Shown: positions 1-12,648 of the stretch, one piece after another
How positions within the stretch are numbered: position 1 is the stretch's first letter
Layout of the letters: every line of letters starts with the position of its first letter
Notes under the pieces: generated by a model
What the model was told of the DNA's origin: nothing
The model's input: only the letters and a program-made list of their open reading frames with translations
The model's database searches: none
Program-made: the position numbers and the translations under genes
Assembly: GCA_907165065.1 (NCBI GenBank)
Contig: OU015523.1
Coordinates: 119,314,246 to 119,378,245 of the forward strand
Source of the DNA: Caprimulgus europaeus
Lineage: Eukaryota > Chordata > Aves > Caprimulgiformes > Caprimulgidae
DNA length: 64,000 nt
Direction: 5' to 3'

Positions 1-2930
1 CTTGTAATATTATCTGTAAAATTGCTGTCTGGGGGCTACTCATATTATAATCCTTGTTTGGAATAGTGTCCATGGATTTATTTATGAATGTTCATTACTG
101 AGCTGGAAAAGAGGTGAGAAGCAGGGATGCAAAACTTGCAAGACTAGTCAGTATTATTTAAGGAAAGAGAGACCTGGAGACAGAGCAAAGAGTTTCTGAA
201 GGGATATTCTGGAATAATGTGCTCAGCTTGGCTACTGTGTCTAATAAAGAATATAGCTGAAAGGAAAAGGTTGAAAGATGAGGAGTAAAAATCATGCAAG
301 AATGGAAAACCAGGGGTACTAAAGAAAAAAATGCTGAAACAATTTTAGAAATGGGATGAGGGGAGACTGTGATGAGGTGCATGAAATGAACGTCTAAAAG
401 AGGTGCATTGGGATTCTTCCATTCATGTGCTTTTCACAAGAAGCTATTCCTGGTAACAGAATAGTGGTGAGCATGAAAGGAAGGAGGCAAATATTGTTTT
501 AAATACTGCACAACCAACATTGACTTACAAGGTACTAAGGTGAGAGAGTAGCTGGGCTGAATAAAGTATTTTCTGACTTTTTCATTAGTACTTTCTGCGT
601 ATTTTCACAAAAAATGTGAACATCCCCACTTAAAGGAATAGAGATCAAACTGTGGTATGGAAGAGATATAAACCCCAAAATTCCACGGCATGAATGTAGC
701 CAAACTGAAAGTGATACAGTTAGGGCAAAAGCACTAACCACAAGTATTCATGCACCTGGTTTTATAGGATCTTGCCATTACCAAGGATAGGACACTTAAC
801 TAAATAAATCACAATTCAGATCCGAGATGATAATACCTATGCAAGCACCAACACTTTGGTGGGCATCCTGATTAAAGATGTTATCAGAAAAATGTATAAA
901 GCTATATTGAATCACCTTGTTTGGCTTTGAGTGTCAACAGCATGAGGCAGTGGGATCTGCTTAATCTCGATACAGAGTTTGTAATTTTCTTATAAAAGAC
1001 CTTCAGATCCACCCTCTCCCTACAGTGACACTTGCAGTGTCTCATCCTGTGGGTATTACATGGGAAAATGTGAGTAACAAAACCTTTATCCTCAGATGTC
1101 TCTGAAACAGTGCATTCTTGATATGAAAAAAGGCTCTCACTGAAGGCAGAATTTCCTGGGGGTTTTAGATTTCCTTCTAGCCTTTTTGTCTCTGCAAACA
1201 CAGAACCATATTAAACTCCATGTAATTACAACTTAGAAGGTGTGAAAATGCTGAGTACATAATAATTGCATGTGTACATGCATTTAAACTTACCCATATC
1301 TTTAACTGATGTGAAATTGTAAAGCCAAGTACAATCTGGTTTCAGTACTAGACATATTTATTCAACCTAGAAACAAGGTAGATAACTCTGTTTGATTGTG
1401 GCAGCTGGCTGTATTCCAACATCTATTTAAAAAACAAAGCTATGCCAATATGAGCCATAATAATTCCTGGGATTATATTAGAAAACAGAGATATGTGAAT
1501 TATTTGCTTGACTCAAAAGCTTGGGAGACTTCTCCTTCTGGAGGATGTGTCACCAGGTTTTGGTAAGGAATTTATTACTTTACAAATTGCTATGAATCAG
1601 AACTATAGAGCATATGAAATGAATATGCACAGGGGGAAGACAAACGATCGTGACCAGCAGCCTGACAGCCAGTGCCTGCTTAGCTGCTGCAGGAATCTGT
1701 GTATGAGCCTGAGTATCATGAAGATATTACATCTCCTTTAACTGTGAAGTGCCATTCCCTGGGTAAAACAAAACAAAGCCTAGATTAGGTGATCACCATT
1801 ATTACAAAAGTTAAACTAAACCAAAATAGTGGGGTTTTTTTATTTTCTAGTATTTAAACATCTCATTGTTGAGCCAAGAGTAAAATAATGCTGTTCTGCA
1901 GAAGCCTATATGTTATCCTGATGTGTGGCAGCTGAAGATTTAGTCAAGATTGTTAATTGGGTCCTTCTCCCTAAACCTCCAGTTCAGGTCTTTAACAAAG
2001 TGGCTGCTTTCCAGTGGGAATCTTCAGGGACCTTGAAAATATGTTGATGTCCAGTTTTCTTTACAGTGTGTAGTCCAAGATGTAGGCAGGGCTCTTCCAA
2101 CAACCATTTGAAAATGCAGTTCTAATATTACCTCTTTCATGTGTCTGTATTGTATTGAAACTTGACTTTATAAAGTGGTCAGCTTTGAGGTGGTTTTAGC
2201 TCTATAGATGACTGATGAGAATGGGGTTGAACTCTGGCATTTCACTCTGAAGTCAGAGAAACTCAGAGTTGTGACTCATGGTCACAGGCAGATTAAAAAT
2301 GGCTGTAGGGGCCAACATCTATAGTATGAAGGCAGATTTCCATGTCTTCCATTGTGCTGACACTGGAAGTTGTCCAGTCCCTTGATGAGTTGGTTTTGAG
2401 CACCAAAGTGGTAAGAAACTTCTTCAGGGGAAAAAAAAAATGAAAGCTTTCTGCTTATTTATTGCCTTGGAGTGGGTCATCAAGGGTCATATGAACATGA
2501 GAGCTGGCCCTAGGAACGGGGTGGGATCATACGGATCAGGGACTGATCAGGACTGTAACAACTAGACTAGCTTAAATTGTCACAGAATGTGACCAGAGTT
2601 GGACAACCACTGTGGATCAGAAGCCCATGGCTGCAGATGGAGAACCTTTCCTGTGCTGAGATGTGCTATCTGCTGGTCCACAGCCTCCTCCTCCCACCAA
2701 AAGGTGCTGTTACCCAAGATCTGTTCAGCCACAGTGGCCAGGACACTTACCGTTAAAGGAATTAGGCAAACAAAACTGTTTGGGGCTGAAGTGGGCTGGG
2801 AGGTCTGGCAGTGGATGGGGGACAGTAAACTCCAGAGGAACGTGGCAAGAGGTTTGATGGGCTGGGCACCCAGGGTACTCACAGCAGATGCTCCTGTGGT
2901 TGTAGCTGTTTACAATATGTGTGCTGGTTT
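1..2930. other. Intergenic DNA, no gene recognised
   Basis: AT-rich non-coding DNA. Reading frames on both strands are short, stop-riddled and have no recognisable domain. The longest, about 100 codons on the - strand at 902-1201, resembles no family I know. No clear repeat was recognised, although very old repeats could be missed by eye. Confidence 0.5.
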
Positions 2931-3337
2931 CAGAATCCCAGAATTGCCTGGATTGGAAAAGCCCTTTAAGATCATTGAGTCCAACCATTAACCTCACACT
3001 GACAAGTCCCCAGTTAACCCATGTCCCTCAGCACTGTGTCTACACGACTCTTCAGTCCCTCCAGGGATGGGGACTCCACCACTGCCCTGGGCAACCCCTT
3101 CCAATGCCTGAGAACCCTTTCAGGAAAGAAATTCTTCCTCACATCCAATCTCAACTGCCCTTGGTGCAACTTGAGGCCGTTTCCTCTCATCCTATCTCTG
3201 GTTGCCTGGGAGAAGTGCCTCCTCAGCCTCCTTTTCTCCAGGCTCAACAACCCCAGTTCCCTCACCCATGAACTCATCACACTTGTGCTCCAGACCCTTC
3301 CCCAGCTCCGTTGCCCTTCTCTGGACACGCTCCAACA
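2931..3337 (-). mobile_element. CR1 LINE 3' fragment (- strand)
   Basis: The 3' end of a CR1 non-LTR retrotransposon in reverse orientation, so the element's 3' end is on the left. It encodes the far C-terminus of the ORF2 reverse transcriptase and the short 3' UTR. The tail is the type read on the + strand as a block around 'ggaaaagccctttaagatc'. It closely resembles the copies at 9274-9909, 52580-52908 and the end of 56490-57560, which suggests one subfamily. It is 5'-truncated, as most CR1 copies are, and non-coding in practice. Confidence 0.92.
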
Positions 3338-3479
3338 GTTTCTACCCTTAAAGAGCCTGTATGTTTTATCTTCAGAAAATTAATTTTAAAAACCCAAACA
3401 AAACAGAGACAGACTACTTATGGCTTGATACCAGAATTTATTCTTACAGGAAAGAAATACCAAGTCTTTATTTTAACAG

Positions 3480-3778
3480 AGAGACACAGTGAGAAGAGAT
3501 GGTAATAGCTGGAGCCAGGCAAATTTCACATGAGGAATAAGACACAATTGTTCAACTGTGAGAGTGATGAACCAGTGGAGCAGGCTGCCACTGGAAGGAG
3601 TAGATTTTCCATTTCTTCAAGTCTTCAGCTCAGGACTGGAGGCTTTCGTGGAAAATACTTTTAATAAACATGAGATTTTGAGCTCAGCACTAACTCAGTG
3701 AAATTCTGTTGTGCTTATGAAACAGGAGGTCAGGCTGGATGATATAGTACCCCTTCTACTCTTAAAAAACCATGAAGT
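3480..3778 (+). mobile_element. Ancient CR1-type LINE 3' end (+ strand)
   Basis: A strongly diverged LINE tail. Recognisable are a block like 'gtggagcaggctgccactgg', then 'caagtcttcagctcaggactgga', and near the end 'aggaggtcaggctggatgatatagt' followed by a degenerate 'ccccttctactcttaaaa'. This order matches the 3' end of the old amniote CR1/L3 lineages known from turtles and crocodilians, and not the younger avian tail seen elsewhere here. The left edge is approximate. Confidence 0.65.
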
Positions 3779-4906
3779 GTAAGTGAAACAGCTATGGAGC
3801 TCCACTATGGAACCAGTTAGGGTACACATTCACACGCTTTCCTTGTCAGTGGCAATGTTTTGGCTGAAATATTACAGCTCCTGATGACCTGGTGTCCAGG
3901 ATTGCATCCAGCTACTGCTGAACTGCCCTCTGAGGTCAGTCTGTCTCTGTCTGAAGCCCCTTAGCTATGATTACCTCCAACTCAACATTCTTTGTGTCTA
4001 GTTCAGGTTGTGTTATATAAAAATAGAACTATAAATTATGGGAAAAAGAAGGGTGCTTTAGTACCAAATGAAAGGTAAGTAGAAAGAAGTAAATTTAGTT
4101 GGATACAACAGATGCCACATGTGAATGAAGGCTGAGCAACAAGCTTTCCATGCACTCTTAAATCTGCAATTTTCTCAGCAAGTCATCTCAAAAGCTCTCA
4201 GAGTCCTTAAAAATCTGATTTATTTTTTTCTCGAAAATAATAAAGTAGCTCTTAAAAGAGCACTTTCCCTCAACAGGGCCCAAAGTCCATTAGTGAGGAA
4301 ATCAGCATCATTATTTCCTTCAGTTTTATACATGGACATGACAAAAGCCGGTTGTCCACAGCTAGTCAGCATCTAGTGACAGTGATCCTGCTGTCTGTAC
4401 CTCAGAAAAGTGTCTGCCAAGATTACAGGTGTACAAATATCTTTATTTTATTACAAGAAACCAAATTTATTTTCTTAAAATATTTTTCTCTGGGTGTCTT
4501 CTGATAATAATCCTGAAGGAAGCAGTTTAAGGATCGTCTTGCTCATAGCTGGATCTGACACTGATGATTTCCACCACAGACAATATATAATTAAAAGCTG
4601 TAAATATTTCTGGTACCCTCTAGAGTGTCATTTCCATCCATTTAACAGCTCCTTTGGATGTAGTTAAGATGTTAAGGGTGGATTCATAGCCAGCAGTGTG
4701 GGTACTGTTCAGCCCAATGGCAAATGATGATATCAGATGGGAGAAGAGTAGATAGGAAGCAGCTGGTCAGCCTGAAGCTCAGCACGCAGGTGTGAAGCTG
4801 CTTTGCAGGCACAAAGCCAAAGGCCTGCTGGCGTCTGAGTGTTTATATGGAACCGTGATCAGGAAGGGTTGGGATGCACTGGGGCTGTCCGTGTGCTTGG
4901 CTACAC
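3779..4906. other. Intergenic DNA, nothing recognised
   Basis: No gene, RNA gene or repeat was recognised. The frame at 4125-4376 has no recognisable domain or homolog. Confidence 0.45.
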
Positions 4907-6152
4907 AATCACAGAATCACTAAGGTTGGAAAAGACCTCTAAGATCATCAAGTCCAACTGTCAACCCAACATGACCACGCCCACTAAATCAGGTCCCTAA
5001 GCACCATATCTATACATCTTTTAAATCCCTCTAGGGATGGGGACTCCACCACTGCCCTGGGCAACCCCTTCCAATGCCTCAGAACCCTTTCAGCAAAGAA
5101 ATTCTTCCTCACATCCAATCTCAACTGCCCCTGGCACAACTTGAGGCCATTTCCTCTTGTCCTGTCAAGGGTCTGTTCAACCTTGTTCCTTGGTTGAACA
5201 GACCCACCCCCACCTCTCTACACCCTCCTTTCAGGGAGTTGTAGATAGTGATAAGTCTCCCCTCAGCCTCCTCTTCCCCAAGCTCAACACCCCCAGTTCC
5301 CTCAGCCGGGAACTCAGCACACTTGTGCTCCAGACCCTTCCCCAGCTCCGTTGCCCTTCTCTGGACACGCTCCAGCACCTCCATGTCCTTCTTGGAGTGA
5401 GGGGCCCAAAACTGAACCCAGCACTTGAGGTGCAGCCTCAGCAGTGCCCAGTACAGGGGGACAATCTTTGCCCTGGCCCTGCTGGCCACACTATTCCTGA
5501 CACAGGCCAGGATGTCGTTGGCCTTCTTGGCCACCTGGGCACACTGCTGGCTCATGTCTGGCTGTTGACCAGCATCCCCAGGTTCTTTCCTGATGGGCAG
5601 CTTTACACCCACTCCTCCCCAAGCCTGTAGGATCGCCTAGGGTTGTTGTGACCCAGGTGCAGGACCCAGCACCTGGCCTTGTTGAACCTCATAGAGTTGA
5701 CCTCCGCCCAACAATACAGCCTGTTCAGATCTCTCTGCAGAACCTTCCTACCCTCATGCAGATCAACACTCCCACCCAGCTTGGTGTCATCTGCAAACTT
5801 ACTGAAGGTGCACTTGATCTCCTCATCCAGATCATTGATAAAGAGGTTAAACAGGACTGGCCCCAACACTGAGCCCTGGGGAGCACCACTTGTGACCATC
5901 CACCAACTGGATTTAACTCCATTTACCACCACTCTCTGGTGGGTTCAGCCATCCAGCCAGTTTTTTACCCAGTGAAGAGTACATCTGTCTAAGCCATGAG
6001 CTCCCACCTTCTCTATGAGTATGCTGTGGGAGGCAGTGTCAAAGACCTTATTAAAGTCCAGGTAGACAACATCCACAGCCTTTCCCTCATCCACTAATTG
6101 GTTCACCTTGCCATAGAAGGAGATCAGGTTGGTCAAGCAGGACCTGCCTTTC
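4907..6152 (-). mobile_element. CR1 LINE, 1.25 kb, with partial reverse transcriptase (- strand)
   Basis: One of the longer CR1 copies here. Read on the - strand from the right it encodes the palm of the reverse transcriptase: VDVVYLDFNKVFDT (box A region, 5945-6136), then [20 protein letters not shown] and the FADDTKLGG catalytic box (5603-5932). The C-terminal ORF2 domain and the 3' UTR follow, ending at 4907. Several frame changes and stops interrupt the coding sequence. The element is 5'-truncated within the RT domain. It shares the young subfamily core of the 2931-3337 copy but has a different terminal block. Confidence 0.93.
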
Positions 6153-6739
6153 CTTTCAGTCTAAAAGCAGACCTTCAGTTTGAGGCTGGACTAAAAAGAT
6201 AAGGCTATTTCTGTCTTGTTTTACAATATTACAGCACAGTTTTCATCCACAAAAGAGCCACAGCAAACAGCCAAGCACAGGCCATGGTATACAGAAAGGA
6301 TCTGAAGGCTCTACAGTTCTCACAGCCTACTTTATAAACCACTTTCCAGCAACAAGTCAGCACACTCATTGTGGAAACATTAACTCTTAAATTTCTCAAG
6401 GATTATCAGAAATACGTAGCTACCCTGAGCTCAAATCTTACCTTGGCACTAGAGGTAAAGGAAACAGGCCAATGAGACTTTCCCCTGATTCTACTGCTAT
6501 GTAACCTGTTAGACTATTTTGGTCTTTACTCATCCTTGTTAATTCTGTGCTTCCTTCTTGTCTGCCCTGAACTTGGAACTGTAGAGAAGGGAAATTAAGA
6601 GGCCATTGGGCTCATTGGCTTTATATGGGATCAGTTATGCCTTAAATATTCCTGACTGACATTTCTTTAACTAAATCTCCATACACCATTCTCCACAGCA
6701 ATCTATTCCTATTCATTATCTACTCCTATAATTTTCCTA

Positions 6740-7310
6740 GACAAAAACTGAATCTTCTTTGCTGTAATTAAAGCCCATTGCTTCTTGTCCTATAGAAAAT
6801 AATTTCTTCTTTTCAATGGCCTCTCATTTCTTTCATGTCTATTGTCATCTTTCTTCTCATATTTTTGTTGTTTAAAGTAAGAAGTTCATTTGTTCCATTT
6901 TTTCATTGCAGGTCATGGTTTCAGCCCTCTCATCATTCCTGCTGGTTCTTCTCTGGACAGGCTCCAGCTGAGTCATATTGTTCTTGAAGTGTAGAGCCTG
7001 GAACTGGATAAACAGATGAGACTTTAACTACAGTAGCTGATATTATTCAACTTTTTATCTGTTATAATTCCCTCAGCCTCCATCCTGAAACCTGGCCCTT
7101 GCTTGTGTGTTCTCTGTCCCCTGCTTGTGCAGTTGAACCTTCCTGCCTAAGTGTAGTATCTTGAATTTATCCCCATTAAAAAGCTTTTTTCAGACCCTTT
7201 TGGAAATATGTGAAGACCTTTTGGAATTCTAATCCCATACCCTAGTGTATTTTCAGTCTCCTCCCACTTCTTTGTCATTTCTATGTGGAATGTGCCCATT
7301 TTCTATTCCA
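6740..7310 (-). mobile_element. Old CR1 LINE fragment (- strand)
   Basis: Faint but ordered similarity to reverse-complement CR1 ORF2. There is a block around 6930-7010 (ctctcatcattcctgctgg, ttctctggacaggctccag, then gagcctggaactgga). Further right there is a degenerate match to the region that precedes the RT catalytic box in younger copies. Divergence is far greater than in the neighbouring copies, so it is likely an early avian or pre-avian insertion. Edges are approximate. Confidence 0.5.
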
Positions 7311-8150
7311 GCAGCTAAATTATTATTGAATAGATTGAAAAAGACTTAACGAGGAAGAGTCTTACTTGGTAATGCAGCCACACTAATAAAGGATGGCAGC
7401 AAAGAACAGCACAATGCAATTGCAACAGCATTGTGCTAGTCTGGGAGTACCCAACACAGATATAGACCAAGTTGGTCATCTCCAAACCTTTTAAGGTCTT
7501 CAAGTGGAAAAGTGGTGCAAAGCCATGTTGGGCCACGGTTTAACCTGTCATTTTAAAAGGTATTCTGTTCCCTGACTTCCTTTTAGCACTTGCTCATCGC
7601 CCTGCACAGCCTGTTCTGTCAGGCCAACACAACTATTTGTATAGCCAAGTGGTAAACCAGGTTGGGAGAAAACACAAACATCACAAAGAGTAGAAGTACA
7701 GCTCATGGGTAGATGCATGCCCTGAACCAGGTCACTGTGGAGCTTGTGCACACACAGGGAAGAGACCAGGAAAGTGTGGCTGGAAGCGAACGCTCACAAT
7801 GGGTTTAAGAAAAACACAACGCTTGCTGCTGTTGGGAGAAACAGCCCCGTGTACCTCTCTGCTCTTGTTTTCTCTCTGATGCTGGGTGTAGTAATTAAAA
7901 TCATTCTATTCTTTTTAGCTTGATTAGTTTTCATCTGATCATATCCCTGATCTGGCTGACTGCACATCTAAGCAGTCAGTAATGTTGGCTCAAGAGAGGT
8001 GTTGGACACAGGAGAGAGGTCCCAAAAAAGTGGTTTTATTGACTGGCTTTCATCTAGTTAAAAAGATGTTTTGGCCCAGAGACGTGTCTCACCTTTCACC
8101 ACCCCTGTGTGGCTGCATGACTGATAAAAAGGACACAGCAAGCACCAGCA
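7311..8150. other. Intergenic DNA, nothing recognised
   Basis: Two frames of about 70 codons on the - strand (7315-7536 and 7548-7751) have no recognisable content. No repeat was recognised. Confidence 0.4.
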
Positions 8151-8647
8151 GTGTGTCCAGTTCTGGAGCCCCCAAGACAAGAAAGACATGTACCAGTTAG
8201 AACGAGTCCAGAGGAGGCCACGAGGATGATGAGAGGGCTGGAGCACCTCTGTTGTGAGAACAGGCTGAGAGAGTTCGGGCTGTTAAGCCTGGAGAAGAGA
8301 AGGTTCCAGGGAAACCTTCCAGTGGCCTTCCAGTACCTGAAGGTGGCCTACAAGAAGGCTGAGGAGGGACTTTTTACAAGGGCAGGTAGTGATAGAACAA
8401 GGAGTGATGGCTTTAAACTGAAAAAGGGTAGGTTTAGATTAGATATTAGGAAGAAATTCTTCACTGGTGAGACACTGGAACAGGTTGCTCAAGGAAGTTG
8501 TGGCTGCCCCCTCCCTGGAAGTGTTCAAGGCCAGGTTGGATGAGGGTTTGAGCAACTGGTCTAGTGGAAGGTGTCCCTGCTGATGGCAGGGGGCTTGGGA
8601 CTGGGTGATCTTCAAGGTCCCTTCCAACCCAAACCATTCTATGATTT
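8151..8647 (+). mobile_element. CR1 LINE 3' fragment (+ strand)
   Basis: The last ~500 bp of a CR1 element in forward orientation. The ORF2 C-terminus ([16 protein letters not shown]) is followed by the typical tail: ctggtctagtggaaggtgtc, a run of 'ggtccc', and the ending ccaaaccattctatgatt. It belongs to the same tail subfamily as the copies at 12421, 18018, 21177, 22223, 32283, 33004 and 40340. Confidence 0.93.
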
Positions 8648-9273
8648 TGCTGCCTTCTGTATTACTGAGGACCTTCCATCACAACTACATACCTGCTTTC
8701 CACCCCCAGCTCTGTGTCCTCGCACCCCAGCTGCTTTGGCAATGTTTCCCAGAACCCCTGGAGCAGTATCTTTCCTTTGTTTTTCTCATGCTGTTGTTCT
8801 CATACTGTTGTTATTCTCATGACCTTGCACCTGCAAATCCCTGATAGTGTTCACTGCAGGTTCTCATGGGAAGTGATTGCCACCAGCGGGAGAATCATCC
8901 TTTCTTCCTCCCTTTTTCTATCCTTTGGTCGTAGCTTTTGGTTTACATTACAGGGGACACAAAGCTTAACCACCATACAGCATGCAGCACCTACAACATA
9001 AGTGGTTACAACCAGTAGCATTTGAGTGGGTCCCAATAAACATTGTACTGTTACTACAGAAAAAGTGCTACAGGGGCAGCCCTGGAGAGGAGTCCAGGAG
9101 AAGATGCTTTCTAGGGACTCTCCCTTCACTTTTTTCCCAGCTGCCCACTTAGGAGAGTTCTTCATTTCCTTTTGCTTTCTCAGTCTCTCTCTCCTTAGTT
9201 TATTTTCACTGTTAGATTCAATGTATACCCTCAGCTATGAACTTCACTAATAAATTTTTGTGCACGTGAATTT
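8648..9273. other. Intergenic DNA between two CR1 copies
   Basis: Overlapping frames on both strands have no recognisable domain. No gene is supported. Confidence 0.4.
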
Positions 9274-9909
9274 GTGTGCCCAGGTGGCCAAAAAGGCCAA
9301 CAGCATCCTGGCCTGTATCAGAAACAGTGTGGCCAGCAGGACCAGGGAAATTCTCTTACCCCTGTACTGGGCACTGGTGAGGTTACACCTTGAGTCCTGT
9401 GTACAGTTTTGGGCCCCTCACTCCAAGAAGGACATGGAGGTGCTGGAGCATGTCCAGAGAAGGGCAACGGAGCTGGGGAAGGGGCTGGAGCACAAAATGT
9501 GATGAGGAGGCTGAGGGAACTGGGGGTGTTGAGCTTGGAGAAAAGGAGGCTGAGGGGAGACCTTCTCGCTCTCTACAACTACTTGAAAGGAGGGTGGAGA
9601 GAGGTGGGGGTGGGTCTGTTCAACCAAGGAAACCACTGATAGGATGAGCGGAAATGGCCTCAAGCTGCACCAGGGGCAGTTGAGGTTGGATGTGAGGAAG
9701 AATTTCTTTGCTGAAAGGGTTCTCGGGCATTGGAAGGGGTTGCCCAGGGCAGTGGTGGAGTCCCCATCCCTGGAGGGACTGAAGAGTCGTGTAGACACAG
9801 TGCTGAGGGACATGGGTTAGTCGGGGACTTGACATTGTGAGGTTCATGGTTGGACTTGATGGTATTAATGGTCCCTTCCAATCCAGGCAATTCTGATTTG
9901 TGATTCTGA
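9274..9909 (+). mobile_element. CR1 LINE 3' fragment (+ strand)
   Basis: A forward CR1 copy beginning in ORF2 ([22 protein letters not shown]) and running through the C-terminal domain into the tail (ggtcccttccaatccaggcaa). The coding frame shifts at least once, near 9500. It is closely related to the 3' part of the copy at 56490-57560. Confidence 0.93.
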
Positions 9910-10981
9910 CAGTCCTCTTGCTTAGTACACAGTCTTAGTCGGGCTTTGCAGCATCTTACAGGTAAAAGCGCAGTTACACCCAGTTTAAATTAATCTAAAC
10001 TGGGTTTGCCATCATGTGTAATGGAGGGAACACATGGCCGAGGCAGGAGGGAGAGTGACAGTGACATGAGAACGTGTTTTTTGGTGGCAGCCTGTGAGCT
10101 CATGGTACTGGATTAGGGTGAAACCGTACTCTGAATGGGAAGACAAACCATTAAACACCCAAGACTTTCCTCTTTGTAGAGAGTTAACAGGTTTACATGA
10201 ACTGGTATGACTAAAGGAATGGTTCAGGAATAGAAAGCTGCCAGTCACAACAGACAGGTAGATCCTGGGAGCAAGGTTCTTGGGGAAAGAAAGAGCAACA
10301 AGAGCAAAGCCATGAGGTGACAGAACACAGGATCTGCTCCAGCAGTTGCTGGTGTGAACCGTTGCCCTCTTACCACTGCTGGCAAATCTGTGCCTGCACC
10401 CTGTTACGAGGCTCCAGAGTTACTTTGGAGTTTTTCCAGTACAACTACTGAAAAATTAAACTGAAATACGAGCTGAGAGAATAACTCATTTATTTAAATA
10501 TAGATTAACCTTTAGTGTCAGACCATTTTTCCCAGCAAATAATTCCCTCACCATGCAGCTAAAGAAAGCTTGAATTATGAAGAATAAGGATGTCTCTAAG
10601 GCATTTCTAAATCATCAGATTTTATTGCAGCTAATCATTGCACTGATATTTTAGCACTGTGAGTAGCTTCTGAAGATGATGCCAACACAGTCATCATGGC
10701 TCTGTGTGTTTCAGTGGAAAATATTTTGAGCTAAGTGTTGCGCGTGGCTATTTCAATAGAAAAATATTTAAGGGAAAGTGTATTGTCATGGTAAATTACA
10801 TAGAAAAACTAGGGTGGGGCATGGGAAAAAAAGGCAGATGTACAAATAGCAAAAGGCAAAAGCCACAGTTTGCAAAATTTTATTAAATTATCCGTATATT
10901 TTTTGCATTAGCTGCTCCTTTGGTGAGTGATGCTCACCCAGAGCAGACAATGCGGCACAAGGCGTGAGGCCGTACTGGCTT
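9910..10981. other. Intergenic DNA, nothing recognised
   Basis: AT-rich, with no supported gene or repeat. Frames at 10012-10248 (-) and 10704-10886 (+) have no recognisable domain. Confidence 0.45.
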
Positions 10982-11968
10982 CACAGAATCACAGAGTCAC
11001 AGAATGTCAGGGATTGGAAGGGACCTCGAAAGATCATCCAGTCCAATACCCCTGCCGGAGCAGGAACACCTAGATGAGTTCACACAGGAAGGCGTCCAGG
11101 GGGGTCTTGAATGTCTCCAGAGAAGGAGACTCCACAACCTCCCTGGGCAGCCTGTTCCAGTGCTCTGTCACCCTCACAGTAAGGAAGTTCCTTCTCAAAT
11201 TTAAGCGGAACCTCCTGTGTTCCAGCTCACACCCATTGCCCCTTGTCCTATCACTGGACACCACTGTGAAGAGCCTGGCTCCATCCTCCTGACACTCACC
11301 CTTCATATATTTATAAATATTAATGAGGTCACCCCTCAGTCTCCTCTTCTCCAAGCTAAAGAGGCCCAGCTCCCTCAGCCTTTCCTCATAAGGGAGATGT
11401 TCCACTCCCTTAATCATTTTGGTGGCTCTGTGCTGGACTCTCTCAAGCAGTTCCCTGTCCTTCTTGAACTGTGGGACCCAGAACTGGACACAATATTCCA
11501 GATGTGGCCTCACCAGGGCAGAGTAGAGGGGAAGAAGAACCTCTCTTGACCTACTGACTACACCCCTTCTAATGCACCCCAGGATGCCATTGGCCTTCCT
11601 GGCCACAAGGGCACAGTGCTGGCTCATGGTCATCCTGCTGTTTACCAGGACTCCCAGATCCCTTTCCCCTTCACTGCTCTCTTGTAGATCATATCCCAAC
11701 CTATACTGGAACCTGGGGTTGTTCCTGCCCAGGTGCAACACCCTACACTTGCCCTTATTATATTTCATCAAGTTTTTCCCTGCCCAGCTGTCCAGGTCTC
11801 TCTGGATGGCAGCACAGCCCTCTGCTGTGTCAGCCACTCCTCCCAGCTTTGTGTCATCAGCAAACTTGCTGACAGTGCATTCAGTTCCCTCATCCGGGTC
11901 ATTTATGAATATATTGAATAATACTGGTCCCAGTACCGACCCTTGAGGGACTCCACTAGACACGGACC
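10982..11968 (-). mobile_element. CR1 LINE with uninterrupted 297-codon RT C-terminal frame (- strand)
   Basis: A reverse-orientation CR1 copy of about 1 kb. From 11963 down to 11070 it keeps a single open frame of 297 codons. The frame begins in the RT palm ([21 protein letters not shown], then FADDTKLGG), continues through the thumb and C-terminal domain ([32 protein letters not shown]) and ends at the natural ORF2 stop. The 3' UTR tail follows, with its left end at 10982 (cagggattggaagggacct). It is 5'-truncated inside the RT, lacking the endonuclease and N-terminal RT. Its coding integrity makes it one of the youngest insertions in the window, and its tail differs from the other subfamilies. 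Confidence 0.95.
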
Positions 11969-12054
11969 GGCTGTGTAACGGGGTTGTTTATCTCGGAGTA
12001 TTCCCCGGTGGTAAGGACAGAGCCAGGCCAAGAGCAGCCTCCCCAAGAGGTAAG

Positions 12055-12112
12055 TTGGGGGTTGGACTAGGTGATCTCCTGAGGTCCCTTCCAATCCCTA
12101 TGATTCTGTATC
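12055..12112 (+). mobile_element. Short CR1 tail (+ strand)
   Basis: About 60 bp matching a CR1 3' terminus (gttggactaggtgatctcct, then ggtcccttccaatccctatgattctg). It lies just right of the - strand copy ending at 11968. The 85 bp between them are not clearly CR1. Confidence 0.7.
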
Positions 12113-12420
12113 TTTGTAATGGAAACACAGTGCTTCACTGGACGGTCTTGACCTGCTGCATCTTTCCCAAGTTGAACATAAATCTTGGTGGGGATCCTCC
12201 TTGCAGTATTTTTTGGGAAGATGTGGAGAAAATTCTAGGAAGTAGCCACGCATACTCCTGTTCGCTATACAGACAGGGCAAGTGAAACAGTTTATGTGAC
12301 ATTAGCATCTTACACTGGCTTTTCAGATCCTTTGATGGTGATAGATTTAGTACTTTACTATTCACACTTCTAGGAACAAGTTCTGAGATGGCCAAAAGGA
12401 TGGACATCAGCATTTAGAAC

Positions 12421-12648
12421 ATTTAAATTGATATTAGGAAGAAGTTCTTCACTGTGAGAGAGGTGAGACACTGGAACAGGTTGTCCAGAGAAGCTGTGGC
12501 TGCTCCTCCCTGGAAGTGGTCAAGGCCAGGTTGGATGAGGCTTTGAGCAACCTGGTCTAGTGGAAGGTGTCCCTGCTGATGGCAGGGGGGTTGGAGCTAG
12601 ATGATCTTTAAGGTCCCTTCCAGCCCAAACCATTCTATGATTCTATCA
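12421..12648 (+). mobile_element. CR1 LINE tail (+ strand)
   Basis: The last ~230 bp of a CR1 copy: 'gatattaggaagaagttcttc', the 'gagacactggaacaggttg' block, 'ctggtctagtggaaggtgtc', and the terminal 'cccaaaccattctatgattc'. It is heavily 5'-truncated. Confidence 0.92.

Noticed and set aside
902-1201. A 100-codon - strand frame with some cysteine and histidine residues
   Set aside because: The Cys/His spacing does not form a zinc finger or any motif I recognise, and there are no splice-compatible neighbours.
2580-2997. Several overlapping frames on both strands
   Set aside because: They partly run into the CR1 copy at 2931. Open frames on both strands of the same DNA without conserved content are most likely chance.
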